A stretch of DNA of 64,000 bases from Mesorhizobium sp. LMG 17147 (GCF_024297145.1 NZ_JANCTC010000020.1:1-64000), one strand, 5' to 3'; positions 47,876-57,259 are shown, counted from the first letter of the stretch. A program made the numbers and translations. The notes: a model not told the origin generated them from the letters alone.

Positions 47876-48913
47876 CTAGGCCAAGCCTGCGGCAAAGAAT
47901 GCTTTCGCGACAGGCTGGAAATATTGCATAGGAACCGCGTGGCCGAGTTTTGTAGTGCTTATCAGCTGACGCGCTAAGACATGGTCATGGACGATCGTCA
48001 GGCGTAGTGCCCGCGCCTCACTCAACACATGTGAAACGCGCTCACCTTCGGCACGGCAAACTAAGAACGGCACCCCGGTTTCACCGCGAACGTAACGCAG
48101 ACCGATCAGGACCGCCCTTCCTGTTAAGACCAGCGTGGCGCGATGCACGCCAAGCGCAGGCTCGTCGGCCGCCTCCTCGCGGATGCGACGCTGTTCACCT
48201 TTCAACTCTGGCGCTCCTTGCTGATCCTTCGACTCGCGCGTCACTTCGGTATTGGTCATGCGCATTTCGCGCAGATACAACGCGCGCTGGAGCAGGAGAT
48301 CGATCAGTCCGCCGACCAGCAGTGCGCCGGCGCCAATTCCCATCAGCAATTTTGTCTCCATAAAGATGAGGCCAACACAGCCCATGCCGCAGATCGGCAG
48401 AGGGACCATTGTCTTCCACATCCCGAGAAGGACAATGGAAAAGGTTGCGCTGAGAACCAATACCTTGAACATGGTCTTGCAGACTTCGACCATGGAACGA
48501 GCAGACCCCAAGCGCTTCAGCCCTTCAAAGGGGTCAATTTTCTTAAAGCTGAGCTTCATCGGCTCCAGAGAGAAGACAAATCCACCATTGGCTAGCAGGC
48601 TGGCCAAAATCACCGCGGCGACGAGGGTTCCAAGCAGCGGGCCAACAGCCTCGACGGTGAGTTGGACGAGCACAACCAATGCCTGCGGCACCGCGGTATC
48701 GAAAGGTAGGCTCTGCAACTTGGTGGCTAATAGGAGCGCTTCCCGGCATTTGTCCTCGATCACGCTGCCTCTTAGCCAAAGGTAGCCGAGCCCAGCGCAA
48801 GTCCCGACCGCGCGGACGAAATCGGAGCTACGTGGCAGCTGTCCTTTTTTGCGCGCTTCACTTAACTTCTTCGGGCTGGCGGCGTGTGTCTTCTCTTCAC
48901 TTGTGTCGCTCAT
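47876..48913 (-). CDS. rhcU: T3SS export apparatus switch protein RhcU (SctU), NPTH motif not visible
   Basis: 345 residues with the SctU/FlhB plan: [20 protein letters not shown] at the N-terminus, four transmembrane helices (residues ~75-215), the linker around [15 protein letters not shown] and a C-terminal cytoplasmic domain ([36 protein letters not shown]). The autocleavage motif NPTH, expected just before I-G-L-R-Y, is replaced by [11 protein letters not shown]. Its start overlaps the end of rhcT (ATGA). SctU normally cleaves itself at NPTH to switch from early to late substrates. Confidence 0.9.
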   Translation of the reverse strand: MSDTSEEKTHAASPKKLSEARKKGQLPRSSDFVRAVGTCAGLGYLWLRGSVIEDKCREALLLATKLQSLPFDTAVPQALVVLVQLTVEAVGPLLGTLVAAVILASLLANGGFVFSLEPMKLSFKKIDPFEGLKRLGSARSMVEVCKTMFKVLVLSATFSIVLLGMWKTMVPLPICGMGCVGLIFMETKLLMGIGAGALLVGGLIDLLLQRALYLREMRMTNTEVTRESKDQQGAPELKGEQRRIREEAADEPALGVHRATLVLTGRAVLIGLRYVRGETGVPFLVCRAEGERVSHVLSEARALRLTIVHDHVLARQLISTTKLGHAVPMQYFQPVAKAFFAAGLA

Positions 48914-49728
48914 GGCAGCAATTTGTCGAACCACTCCAGCGCGCCGTTGGCTTGTGTGACCTCCAGTTTCATGCTCTCCACCAGATAGGCAGCGTAGGTG
49001 ACCATGAGAACTGGAAAGACAATGTTCTTGATTGCCGGAGACAGTTGGCTCGCCTTAAATTGCGGGGCAAAGCGACGCAGCAGCATCATCGATATATCAA
49101 TCAGTATCAGGAAGAACACGACAGGCCCCGATACCAATAATGCCGTGCGCATTATGCGGTCGAGAAGCCCCAACAACTCCATTGCTCCTGGCCCGCTCAG
49201 TGTCGGGTGAAACTGATACACCGGCCAGATCAAGTAGCTGCGGTACAGGACACTGATCAAAGTTTCCAGGCCTCCTGATCCGACGAATATGGCAATCGCA
49301 GTGATCCCCAGAAAAACGCCCATCGCGGAAGCCTGACTGTTCGTCGCGGGATCGGCCGAAGCGGTCGGGCTGCTGATGCCGCGTTGGTTGTCGATAAGCT
49401 CCCCGGCAGCCTGAAGGCCCCAAAGCGGAATGCCAAGAAAAGTGCCAAGGAGTACACCGACAAAAACTTCCTTGAATCCGAGCAGGGTTAGCTGGATCAG
49501 GCGTGTATCAGAATCCAGCGCCGGCAATCCGCCGCTGACGTGTGCCAGGCATGGTAGTGCGAAGCCAACAGCCAAACAGCCCCGGATCAGCCCACTGATC
49601 TGCGAGCGTGTGAATACGGGAAAGATCAGCATGATGCCCATCGCGCGGGCTGCCCCAAGACCTGCCGCAACGACGAGTTCGAGAGCCGTCTGGATCAGAA
49701 TTTGAATATCGGCCGATGGCGCGTCCAT
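48910..49728 (-). CDS. rhcT: T3SS export apparatus protein RhcT (SctT)
   Basis: 272 residues, about six transmembrane helices, with family motifs [40 protein letters not shown] and [20 protein letters not shown]. SctT forms the export gate core with SctR and SctS. It lies 8 bases after rhcS and overlaps rhcU by 4 bases. Confidence 0.95.
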   Translation of the reverse strand: MDAPSADIQILIQTALELVVAAGLGAARAMGIMLIFPVFTRSQISGLIRGCLAVGFALPCLAHVSGGLPALDSDTRLIQLTLLGFKEVFVGVLLGTFLGIPLWGLQAAGELIDNQRGISSPTASADPATNSQASAMGVFLGITAIAIFVGSGGLETLISVLYRSYLIWPVYQFHPTLSGPGAMELLGLLDRIMRTALLVSGPVVFFLILIDISMMLLRRFAPQFKASQLSPAIKNIVFPVLMVTYAAYLVESMKLEVTQANGALEWFDKLLP

Positions 49729-49736
49729 GGGGCGGA

Positions 49737-50018
49737 CTAGTAGCTAAGTGTCATTGCGGGAAACTCGGTGAAGATCTGATCGGCTAGCTCTATGAGCGGG
49801 GCGCTTAGCACAGGAGCAAACAGCCCAATCACCGCGACAACGACCAGAAGCTTCACGGTGAGCGGCAAGCTTTCATCCTGGATCTGCGTCGCCGCCTGGA
49901 GGATGCCGATGACGAGGCCGACAACCACTGATGCAATGAGCGGCGGTAGAATCCAGATCATGAAAACCACCAGTGATTGGCTCATAAGAGTAATGATGCT
50001 GGATTCAGTGATGATCAG
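49737..50018 (-). CDS. rhcS: T3SS export apparatus protein RhcS (SctS), non-standard start
   Basis: A hydrophobic two-helix protein ([40 protein letters not shown]) with the SctS signature [15 protein letters not shown]. The family start (M-I/T-x-E-S-x-I-I-T) aligns with codons CTG ATC ATC ACT GAA at 50018-50004, where no ATG, GTG or TTG exists. The CTG at 50018-50016 overlaps the rhcR stop codon and gives 93 residues; the first ATG (49985) would give 82 and drop the conserved N-terminus. Coupled initiation from CTG or ATC, or a changed start codon, are the options. Confidence 0.85.
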   Translation of the reverse strand: MIITESSIITLMSQSLVVFMIWILPPLIASVVVGLVIGILQAATQIQDESLPLTVKLLVVVAVIGLFAPVLSAPLIELADQIFTEFPAMTLSY

Positions 50019-50680
50019 CCTCCCGGTAACGTATAACTCAGCACAAGCCCATGCATCAATTTTGACCAACCATCAATGGCAACAAACAAAAAGATCTTGA
50101 ACGGGACAGATATAACAGTTGGTGAGACCATCGACATACCCATTGCCATCAAGATAGTTGTCACTATCAGATCTATAACAATAAAAGGCAGATAAAGTAG
50201 AAATCCTATCTCAAATCCGCGCTTCAATTCTGATAGCAAGAAAGATGGTACAAGTATTGCAAAGTCATCAGGCGTGGCTGCAGCGTGCATTTCCTCTGGC
50301 CAGACCTTTTCTGTCGAAGATAGGAAAAATCGCCGCTGCTCTTCATTTGTGAATTTCTTGAGATGCTCGCGCAAGGGCTCACTTCCGGCTTTAGCGGCGC
50401 TTACCCAGTCGTCGAATGTCTGATAGTGGAGCTTGGGATCCGACATGCGGTCATAGGTCTGCTCAGCAACGGGCGCACTAACGAACATAGTGAGGATCAT
50501 CGCCGCGGCGTACAGCACCACATTGGGTGGTATGGTCTGGGTCCCGAGCGCATTGCGGACGAGGAAAAGAACAATTGATACCTTTACAAAGGCCGTTGTC
50601 GTGGCAACTGCTAAAACCAGCAGACCGAGTCCGGCGGTAACCGCAAGAAGCGCCAGGATTGTCGGCTGAGCTTCACTCAT
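50015..50680 (-). CDS. rhcR: T3SS export apparatus protein RhcR (SctR)
   Basis: 221 residues from the ATG at 50680, with SctR/FliP motifs: TTTAFVKVSIVLFLVRNALG, VLYAAAMILTMFVSAPV, PSFLLSELKRGFEIGFLLYL and ISVPFKIFLFVAIDGW. SctR pentamers form the core of the export gate. The start overlaps the end of rhcQ by 8 bases. Start chosen for family length (~217). Confidence 0.96.
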   Translation of the reverse strand: MSEAQPTILALLAVTAGLGLLVLAVATTTAFVKVSIVLFLVRNALGTQTIPPNVVLYAAAMILTMFVSAPVAEQTYDRMSDPKLHYQTFDDWVSAAKAGSEPLREHLKKFTNEEQRRFFLSSTEKVWPEEMHAAATPDDFAILVPSFLLSELKRGFEIGFLLYLPFIVIDLIVTTILMAMGMSMVSPTVISVPFKIFLFVAIDGWSKLMHGLVLSYTLPGG

Positions 50681-51737
50681 TGCATGCAAACCCGCCACGG
50701 AGCCTGATGCCCAGCTCTTCTCCGATGCGGACAATGTCGCCACGCCCGATACGCTGACCATTGGCCACTATGTCGACCGGGCCGTCGATCGGCCATCCAA
50801 GTTCAAAAATATGCCCTTCGCCGGCACTTCTTAATTCCCCAAGAGAAATAGGCCAGCGGCCGCATTCAAAGACAAGCACGATCTCGACATCGTCGAGATC
50901 CTTAGTAAGCTCCAGTTGCGATCCGGGTTGTGTCATATGCGCATTCTCCAAAGGACACGGTCGCGGGCGGAAAGGCCCCCGCAAGATTAATTCATCGCCG
51001 TCAAGATCCGCCCCGGCGCACAACTGGCCGACAGCTAGGGTGATCTGGCCGCGGCCGAACGGCGCAATATCGGGCAACAATGCATCACCGACACATGCGC
51101 TTCGAAGAAGCGCCGCAGGAAGGCGAAGCGTGCCGACCTCTCCTGCAACAATGAGCGGGAGCTCTGGAGGCAGCCCGCCCAGCTGCCGCGGCAACTGGGC
51201 AAGCAGTTCGCCTAGCGCGCGAAACGCAGGCGGTACTAAGCCGTCAAGAGGCGTGAACAGGAATAGACGGCCCTTGCCCTTGACCGCGCCGAAAATGATG
51301 TCGAGTTCAAGATGAGGAGCCAGCATCGTGGCTTCGCATACGCGCACGAGTTGCACGTTCAGACGCGTCGTCTCCTCCAGTCGAGTGACAAGCGGCTCAA
51401 GAGCGAGTTCGAGAATAAGCGAAGCAGTTGGCTCGGAAGGGAAGGCCAAGCCGTTCTGCACTGTCGTGATGAACTCCTCTACGAGCGGGCGCGACAGCGA
51501 CAAGATGACCGTCTCGGCTCCCACTCTCCAGACGCAGTCAAGCATCGGAATGGCAGCAGGTTCCTGCTGCCAGACAAGCCCTGCCGTTCGCACCGATAGC
51601 GGCACCTCGTTGATCCGGCTTTGAAACGGCGTGCGGGGCGCTGCTGTATCATTGAGCCACGAGACAACCGTGCGGGACAGTTTCAGAACTGGTTCGAACA
51701 TGGCGGGTGTGACCGCAGCGGCTATCAAAGACTGCAC
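50673..51737 (-). CDS. rhcQ: T3SS cytoplasmic ring protein RhcQ (SctQ)
   Basis: 354 residues from GTG at 51737; the longer ATG start (51938) lies inside y4yJ and adds an Arg-rich, unlikely leader. The C-terminal ~75 residues form a SpoA/FliN domain (VEIVLVFECGRWPISLGELR; GDIVRIGEELGIRLRG). A first SpoA-like region is at ~210-260. SctQ builds the sorting platform under the export gate. Family length in NGR234 is about 358, which supports this start. Confidence 0.9.
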   Translation of the reverse strand: MQSLIAAAVTPAMFEPVLKLSRTVVSWLNDTAAPRTPFQSRINEVPLSVRTAGLVWQQEPAAIPMLDCVWRVGAETVILSLSRPLVEEFITTVQNGLAFPSEPTASLILELALEPLVTRLEETTRLNVQLVRVCEATMLAPHLELDIIFGAVKGKGRLFLFTPLDGLVPPAFRALGELLAQLPRQLGGLPPELPLIVAGEVGTLRLPAALLRSACVGDALLPDIAPFGRGQITLAVGQLCAGADLDGDELILRGPFRPRPCPLENAHMTQPGSQLELTKDLDDVEIVLVFECGRWPISLGELRSAGEGHIFELGWPIDGPVDIVANGQRIGRGDIVRIGEELGIRLRGGFACNE

Positions 51738-51790
51738 GGTCGTGTCATTCGGACGACCTCTTGCGACTGTCGGATCCGGTTGCGCGGCAT

Positions 51791-52303
51791 TTAGGCAAGC
51801 GACCCCCTCGCATATTTCAGCAGTATCTCGTCGTCGGCCTCGATCTCGGCTGCGGCCTCCGAATGAGTCTCGACGGCGCGCCGCACGTCGTCCTCGATTT
51901 GTTGCCATTTGTCCCTTGCCGCCGAACATATGACCCATAGCTCCCTCGTCCTGGACGCCGCCATCTCAGCCTCCTCTTGAGCGATTTGGGCATCATCAAG
52001 CATCTGCCGTCTGGAAGTGATCTCAGCGGCAAGCTGTTCAGTGTGAAGGCGGTGACGGTCGAGCGCTGCGCTAGACAAGTTGTCGAGTGACATCAGATGC
52101 TGATAGAGCGCTGCTTCTGTTCTTGAACAATGTTGCTGTATCATTGCAAGCTCCCTAGCGGCATTTTGTACGGCTGAGGCGGCCACATCGCGCTGGGCTT
52201 CCTTCTTGGACAGCTCGCCAAGGGCACGACGCTCTTGCATTTCCTTCAGAAGCCGTAACCTCGAAGACTGAACCCAGTTCACGCGGTCAGACGCGACATC
52301 CAT
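51791..52303 (-). CDS. T3SS stalk protein (SctO family, Y4yJ-like)
   Basis: 170 residues, almost all heptad-type coiled coil (RLRLLKEMQERRALGELSKK; TRELWVICSAARDKWQQIED). It follows rhcN with a 25-base overlap, the place of the SctO/FliJ stalk that couples the ATPase to the export gate. NGR234 names the gene y4yJ. Confidence 0.85.
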   Translation of the reverse strand: MDVASDRVNWVQSSRLRLLKEMQERRALGELSKKEAQRDVAASAVQNAARELAMIQQHCSRTEAALYQHLMSLDNLSSAALDRHRLHTEQLAAEITSRRQMLDDAQIAQEEAEMAASRTRELWVICSAARDKWQQIEDDVRRAVETHSEAAAEIEADDEILLKYARGSLA

Positions 52304-53637
52304 GCGACCGTCTCCTCGAAATCTGACGCGTCATCTTCGCTCTGGCGCAGAAACTCCCTCAGTTCGTCGATTGACGCGACGGCCCGGTCAGTCAGGGGAT
52401 CTCCACCTGGCTTGTATTCGCCAACATTGATCAAGAACTCGGTCTCGGCATAGCGCGATAGGAGCTCGCGGAAAATGGATGCTGCCTTGCGATGTGTCCC
52501 CGAAACGACTGCATCCATGACGCGGCTGCGACTCTGCAGCACATCAATAGCGGGGAAATGCGATCGCGCCGCAATAGCGCGTGAGAGGATGACATGGCCA
52601 TCGAGAATACCACGCGATTCCTCGGCGATTGGATCACCCGTGCCATCACCCTCTACAAGCACCGTATAGAAGGCCGTGATTGAGCCCCGCTCACCCATGC
52701 CGGCGCGCTCGAGCAGGCCTGGCAGCATGCCAAAAACGGAAGGAGGAAAGCCCCGTCGCGTCGGCGGCTCACCCGCAGCAAGGCCTATTTCGCGCATAGC
52801 GCGGCAGAAGCGCGTCAGCGAATCCAGCATGAGAGCAACGCGTAGGCCCTGATCGCGAAAATATTCCGCGAGCGCAGTCGCCATTGGAGCGCATTGCGCA
52901 CGCTCCACCGCCGAGCGGTCGGAGGTTTCAACCACGACGACCGTACGGAGAAGGCCCTCTTCACCAAGATTCCTTTCGATGAATTCACGAACTTCCCGTC
53001 CACGTTCGCCTATGAGCGCCACTATGACGACGTCAGCGGCGGCACCCTTTACGATCTGTGACAACAGCGTCGACTTGCCACCACCTGGCTCGCCATAAAT
53101 CCCGATCCGCTGGCCCTCGCCGCACGTCAGCAGACCATCGAGGACACGGACCCCAAGCGGGAATGGCCGCTCAATCATGCGCCTCGTCATCGGATTGGGG
53201 GCTCTGCCATGCAGGGGCCGAGTTTCGACGGTCTTGATTTCGCCTTTGCCGTCCAATGGGCGGCAACGACTGTCGATCACGCGACCGAGCAAATCGCCGC
53301 CGACGGGCACCTCACGCATTCGGCCAGTGGCCACGACCTCTGCGCGGCTGGATAGGCCCACCAAGTCCCCGATCGGTGTCAGCAATACACCATCACCCGA
53401 CAGGCCGATCACCTCGGCCTCGAGCGACAGCCCGGTTCGCGGGTCCTCTAGGAGGCAAAGTTCCCCAATACGAGTATCTGGCAAGACGGCATGAACCAGT
53501 GTGCCGATAGCCCGCGTGATCCGACCGCGCACCGCACGCGTGTCAATTCGCTTGGCCGCAGCCCTCAAAGACGAGATTGCTGGAACGAGAGCTCGAGTGT
53601 CGGCGTCAGCGTTATGTTCTGGGACGGGCTTTCTCAT
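52279..53637 (-). CDS. rhcN: T3SS ATPase RhcN (SctN)
   Basis: 452 residues. Walker A is GEPGGGKSTLL and Walker B is VALMLDSLTRF; the F-type signature SITAFYTVLVEGDGTGDPIA and the arginine-finger region ILSRAIAARSHFPAIDVL are also present. The hexamer sits at the cytoplasmic entrance, strips chaperones and unfolds substrates. It overlaps nolV by 4 bases (ATGA). Confidence 0.97.
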   Translation of the reverse strand: MRKPVPEHNADADTRALVPAISSLRAAAKRIDTRAVRGRITRAIGTLVHAVLPDTRIGELCLLEDPRTGLSLEAEVIGLSGDGVLLTPIGDLVGLSSRAEVVATGRMREVPVGGDLLGRVIDSRCRPLDGKGEIKTVETRPLHGRAPNPMTRRMIERPFPLGVRVLDGLLTCGEGQRIGIYGEPGGGKSTLLSQIVKGAAADVVIVALIGERGREVREFIERNLGEEGLLRTVVVVETSDRSAVERAQCAPMATALAEYFRDQGLRVALMLDSLTRFCRAMREIGLAAGEPPTRRGFPPSVFGMLPGLLERAGMGERGSITAFYTVLVEGDGTGDPIAEESRGILDGHVILSRAIAARSHFPAIDVLQSRSRVMDAVVSGTHRKAASIFRELLSRYAETEFLINVGEYKPGGDPLTDRAVASIDELREFLRQSEDDASDFEETVAWMSRLTA

Positions 53638-54257
53638 AGCTCGCCTTTTTCACATAGCGTCCCGAAACCAAGGCGCAGCGCGCGCATCTGGGCGTCAAGT
53701 CCCAGGTCGACATTGCCGTACTCGCTCCACAGCACGCACCGTTGCGGCGACAACGTCGGGTCGGGCTCGATCCGCACCCTTGGTCGACCATCCTGGCCGT
53801 CGCATCGAGCAAACTCTCGTGCAAGCATGTCGACTTGCATGGGAGAAACATGAAGGCAAACTTCGGCGCCGCTGTATTGACACTCTATGGCGTGACGAAC
53901 AGCCCTCACCAGTAGCTCGCCCGGATCGAAAGCGCCGATAAGATCGCTCAATATTTCCATCACGAGCTGCGGCAATTCCTGCTCCAGAGCCGCCTTTCGT
54001 CGCGCGATTTCGGAGATTGTCTCCGCAATCAGCCCTGCCATCTCCTCGGTGCCTGCATTCGAGCCCTCCATGTGGCCGCGCACCCACGCCCGCTGGTAAA
54101 CGGCGCGTGCCCAGTTTCGAACGCGCTGCCGATGCCGTTCTGCCGCGGCAAGCGCTTGCGCGGCGCTGTGCCAGGTTTCGAGCTCGCTCGCGGGTATCAG
54201 TGGTCCGATTGGACGCATCTGCGGCGCTATTGGCCCCTCGGAAAGTTCGGCTGTCAT
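53634..54257 (-). CDS. nolV: T3SS ATPase regulator NolV (SctL)
   Basis: 207 residues with the SctL/FliH pattern: a helical N-terminal half (AQALAAAERHRQRVRNWARA; ISEIARRKAALEQELPQLVM) and a C-terminal domain (HVSPMQVDMLAREFARCDGQ; RCVLWSEYGNVDLGLDAQMR). It binds the ATPase and links it to RhcQ. The start overlaps the nolU stop codon. Confidence 0.9.
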   Translation of the reverse strand: MTAELSEGPIAPQMRPIGPLIPASELETWHSAAQALAAAERHRQRVRNWARAVYQRAWVRGHMEGSNAGTEEMAGLIAETISEIARRKAALEQELPQLVMEILSDLIGAFDPGELLVRAVRHAIECQYSGAEVCLHVSPMQVDMLAREFARCDGQDGRPRVRIEPDPTLSPQRCVLWSEYGNVDLGLDAQMRALRLGFGTLCEKGEL

Positions 54258-54880
54258 TTCACCGGGGTCTCTGTCTCAAAATGAGCTAGTACAAGTGAAA
54301 GCAATTGGCCGGCGGCGGTCCAATGCTCAGGTGCTGGAGTCTCCTCGGCAGTCCCCTCGGGCAACCGAAGAAGCACGCGGTTACGCTCGGTCGCTGAACT
54401 GTCCTGGAGCCAAGCCCCAAGACATGCATGTCCATCGTATTCGATTTGCTGAGCGAGTTTTTCTGGGTCCGCGATCAGTCTGTTCTCAACGGCATGCAGC
54501 AGGTGTCGGATTCCGAATGCGTGTGCATCCACGCCGATGCGTTTAACAAGGATGGCAAGCTCAGGCTGAGAGACAAACGCGACCAGCGAACGGGCATGCC
54601 AGATACTACCAGCAAGAAGGGCAGCTCGATATGGATCGTGCCCGCGTAGAAGGTCCGGCCTGCAGCCGATGTGGTTCAGATCCACGTCATAGTTGCCCAG
54701 CAATTCTGCCAGCCTTGGATGCAGTCTGGAACACTTCTGCAACTTCACTAACGTTTCTGCCGATAACGCTGGATCAAGACGCGCCGCTAGACGGGTCGGA
54801 TGGGCCGAAGCCGCAAGCTCGCTCGCGCCCGGAAAACGCAATTGGTGCGGACCATCAGGTCGGGCGGTCTGTATAGGCAT
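54254..54880 (-). CDS. nolU: T3SS sorting-platform protein NolU (SctK family)
   Basis: 208 residues from the ATG at 54880 (MPIQTARPDGPHQLRF), which begins 14 bases past the rhcJ stop and gives the known NolU size (~212). The frame is open further into rhcJ but that part is not NolU-like. Recognisable: ELLGNYDVDLNHIGCRPDLL and GIRHLLHAVENRLI. SctK proteins connect the SctQ pods to the SctD ring. Confidence 0.88.
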   Translation of the reverse strand: MPIQTARPDGPHQLRFPGASELAASAHPTRLAARLDPALSAETLVKLQKCSRLHPRLAELLGNYDVDLNHIGCRPDLLRGHDPYRAALLAGSIWHARSLVAFVSQPELAILVKRIGVDAHAFGIRHLLHAVENRLIADPEKLAQQIEYDGHACLGAWLQDSSATERNRVLLRLPEGTAEETPAPEHWTAAGQLLSLVLAHFETETPVK

Positions 54881-54893
54881 TGGCAATGAGATG

Positions 54894-55730
54894 TCACCCA
54901 CGTCCAATTGCAGGCATTCTTTTGCGAATGGCCTCGACAGCAGAAGCATCCCGGCGCCCCTCGACCTTGGAAACGCCGGTTGATTGCTTGCGCCGACGCG
55001 TAGCAACGCTGACCAAGAGATAACAGGCCACTGCGAATACGGCTGCGGCAAAACCTGTCACGGTCGCCAGAATTGGCGCAGGAAGAGGTGTTGATGCTTG
55101 TGGCAAAACAGCAGTCGGATCGGGCCGTTGCTCGTGTGCGGACCGTTCTACCGGCACCAAAACCACTTCCACCTTATCGTAGGACAAGCCTTCGATGCTG
55201 TCGGCTACCAGCATCTTTATCTTTGGCAGCAGAGCCGCGACATTTGTTTTGGCGTCGTGCCTGATAAACACCGCGGCCGAGGATGGCGTGGCGCCGGCTC
55301 GCACAAGGTCGTTATGCGGCAGCACGACGTGAACACGTACAGAAAAAACGCCATCGATATCGCTGATCGTCCGCGACAACTCTTCGCTCAGGGCATACAC
55401 GTAACGGGCACGCTCCTCGGTCGGCGAGGCAATCAGGCCTGATCCTTGGAATATCTCACCGAGGTTCTTGAAGGATTGGCGCGGCAACCCCTTGGCGTTC
55501 AGAAGGTTGATTGAGAAGGCGAGCAGCTTTTCGTCAACCTGGATCGTGCTGGTCCCATCCTTGGCGACCACCCGGATCGCGGCGACCCCGTTGTCTTCAA
55601 GAAGTGCGAGCATTTCATTTGCCTCACGCTCTTGCAATTGCGTGTAGAGGTCGGTTTTGCAAGCACTGAGGGCGACGAGAACTGGCAGCATGACAAGTCT
55701 AACCGACCGCCACCCTGACAGGCCACGCAT
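54894..55730 (-). CDS. rhcJ: T3SS inner ring lipoprotein RhcJ (SctJ, NolT)
   Basis: 278 residues from ATG 55730 (an upstream ATG at 55757 is also possible). A lipoprotein signal (LVMLPVLVALSAC) is followed by the YscJ/FliF-type ring domains: DLYTQLQEREANEMLALLED and LSEELSRTISDIDGVFSVRV, HVVLPHND. A transmembrane helix near residues ~225-245 (ILATVTGFAAAVFAVACYLL) precedes a basic tail. Forms the inner membrane ring with the SctD protein. Also called nolT in rhizobia. Confidence 0.95.
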   Translation of the reverse strand: MRGLSGWRSVRLVMLPVLVALSACKTDLYTQLQEREANEMLALLEDNGVAAIRVVAKDGTSTIQVDEKLLAFSINLLNAKGLPRQSFKNLGEIFQGSGLIASPTEERARYVYALSEELSRTISDIDGVFSVRVHVVLPHNDLVRAGATPSSAAVFIRHDAKTNVAALLPKIKMLVADSIEGLSYDKVEVVLVPVERSAHEQRPDPTAVLPQASTPLPAPILATVTGFAAAVFAVACYLLVSVATRRRKQSTGVSKVEGRRDASAVEAIRKRMPAIGRG

Positions 55731-55766
55731 GATTTCGCCCTCGGCCAAGCCAATCATGCGCGCGGT

Positions 55767-56276
55767 TCAGCCTTCCTTCAAAAGTTTATTCACGGATGAT
55801 GTGACGCCGCTGACGCCTTTGGAGATAAGCGCCACCTGGGTGACGCCGTTGTAAACATCCCGAAGACCAGCCATCATCGTTTCGAAGTCTTGCCCTTGTT
55901 GAGGAATGCCCGAGATTCCGGTTCCCGCCTCACCTGCGACGGGAAGCTTCTGCGCCGGTCCCGGTAGAGCGCCCTTCGAAAGGGCTATGTCATGGTCGAG
56001 CGCGGGGAAGGAAACAGTGTTGTGTGGATATAGGGAGGAAATCGTCTGCAACACGCGATCGCCCATGCCGCTCGTCGGCGCAGCCGCGCGCTGAACATCC
56101 ATCGCCGCAGCAACTGGCGCCGCACTCGCTGGCTCCGCGGCGGCATTGTTTTTCAGCGAGTCGGCTGCATGCCCTAAGGCGCGCTCAAACTGGGCCTGCT
56201 CGACAATCGACGGTGATCCGACCCTGGGGAGGCCAGCCGTTAGAGTGGCAGAGATCGACGTGACAGGCATCATCAT
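55767..56276 (-). CDS. nopB: T3SS secreted pilus protein NopB
   Basis: 169 residues from the ATG at 56276 (MMMPVTSISATLTAG), the usual NopB start; longer frames cross the promoter. The protein is Ala/Gly-rich without cysteines and ends in NGVTQVALISKGVSGVTSS and NKLLKEG, a helical segment as in other NopB. In S. fredii NopB is an extracellular component of the pilus, needed for secretion of the other Nops. First gene of the large operon, with a tts box ~70 bases upstream. Confidence 0.9.
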   Translation of the reverse strand: MMMPVTSISATLTAGLPRVGSPSIVEQAQFERALGHAADSLKNNAAAEPASAAPVAAAMDVQRAAAPTSGMGDRVLQTISSLYPHNTVSFPALDHDIALSKGALPGPAQKLPVAGEAGTGISGIPQQGQDFETMMAGLRDVYNGVTQVALISKGVSGVTSSVNKLLKEG

Positions 56277-56344
56277 GTAAGGACTCGGTTGCTCTCTCTG
56301 ACCGGGCGGGCCCCGCCCATTCATCACCCGGTGTCGGCGCAACA

Positions 56345-56379
56345 CTCCTAGGGGGGCAAGCTGACAACAAGCTGACTAA
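56345..56379 (-). promoter_or_regulatory. tts box upstream of nopB
   Basis: Minus strand: TTAGTCAGCTTGTTGTCAGC followed by TTGCCCCCCTAGGAG. The left half AGTCAGCTT and the C-run before CTA are textbook tts elements. It should drive the eleven-gene nopB-rhcU operon. Confidence 0.9.
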
Positions 56380-56462
56380 CGGCGGCGTCATTTCGACATC
56401 TAAAATCTCTTCGGCAATTTAGTCACTTGTGATGATTTCAGCGTTTGGTTTATCAGTGCGAC

Positions 56463-57161
56463 ATGCCGAGAACGCTTATCCAACCCGTCACCCTGCATGT
56501 TTTGAGACTTCTCTGTGCCGGGTTTTTTCTGTCCACCGGGATTCACCCGGCGCACGCAGTCCCGCTGTCCCTTCCGGCGACACCCTATAGATACACGGTT
56601 CTGGATCAGGAACTCGCTGCAGCGTTGCAGGAATTCGGCAACAACCTGAATATCAGGGTCAACATCAGTCCTGCGGTGAAGGGGCGAATTCGCGGACGTA
56701 TGCCTGATTTGCCACCGCGCGCGTTCCTCGACCGCTTGACGAACCTTTACGGTCTCCAATGGTACTATGACGGCCTTGTGCTCTATGTGTCTGCTGCACA
56801 AGAATCGCAAACTCGAATGCTTTTGATGACGTCGATTCGCTTCGATGCGTTCAAGGGGGCTCTCGACAAGCTTGATATCTCCGACGAGCGCTATGTGGTC
56901 AAACCCGTGCCAGGCAATGGCCTCGTCTTCGTTTCCGGTCCACCGCGCTTCGTCGCACTCGTGGAGCAGACCTTTAACGGCTTGGTGGCGGAGGCGCAGG
57001 CGCAGACTCACATAGCGGCCACGCCAAAGGAATCAGTGCTGATCTTGTTTCGCGGCTCCTCCACTACGGTCGTTCGCGACGGACGACCGGATGCTTCTTA
57101 TTCTTCTGACATCCCACAACAGGATAGCGTTGGCGGGAAGCCTGAGCTGGGCAAGAAATGA
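56463..57161 (+). CDS. rhcC1: T3SS secretin N-terminal part NolW (RhcC1)
   Basis: 232 residues with a signal peptide (LLCAGFFLSTGIHPAHA) and the N0/N1 domains of secretins (YTVLDQELAAALQEFGNNLN; AVKGRIRGRMPDLPPRAFLD; TNLYGLQWYYDGLVLYVS; FVSGPPRFVALVEQTF). The membrane-inserting secretin domain is absent: in rhizobia the secretin is split into RhcC1 and RhcC2, and RhcC2 is not in this window. Divergent from nopB. No tts box was found on its own strand, so it may be expressed differently from nopB and nopX. An upstream in-frame ATG exists at 56445. Confidence 0.93.
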   Translation: MPRTLIQPVTLHVLRLLCAGFFLSTGIHPAHAVPLSLPATPYRYTVLDQELAAALQEFGNNLNIRVNISPAVKGRIRGRMPDLPPRAFLDRLTNLYGLQWYYDGLVLYVSAAQESQTRMLLMTSIRFDAFKGALDKLDISDERYVVKPVPGNGLVFVSGPPRFVALVEQTFNGLVAEAQAQTHIAATPKESVLILFRGSSTTVVRDGRPDASYSSDIPQQDSVGGKPELGKK

Positions 57162-57230
57162 ACATTGAGGATTTGCCGCAGCTCTGAAGAACATGACTGC
57201 GGCTACCCCTTTGTGAACTCTTCGCAAACT

Positions 57231-57259
57231 CGTCAGTTTCTCGAAAGCTAATCCGCTCA
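57231..57259 (+). promoter_or_regulatory. tts box upstream of nopX
   Basis: CGTCAGTTTCTCGAAAGCTA followed by ATCCGCTCA; excellent match to GTCAG-x-T-x-x-TCGAAAGCT. It is ~200 bases before the nopX start. Confidence 0.9.
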
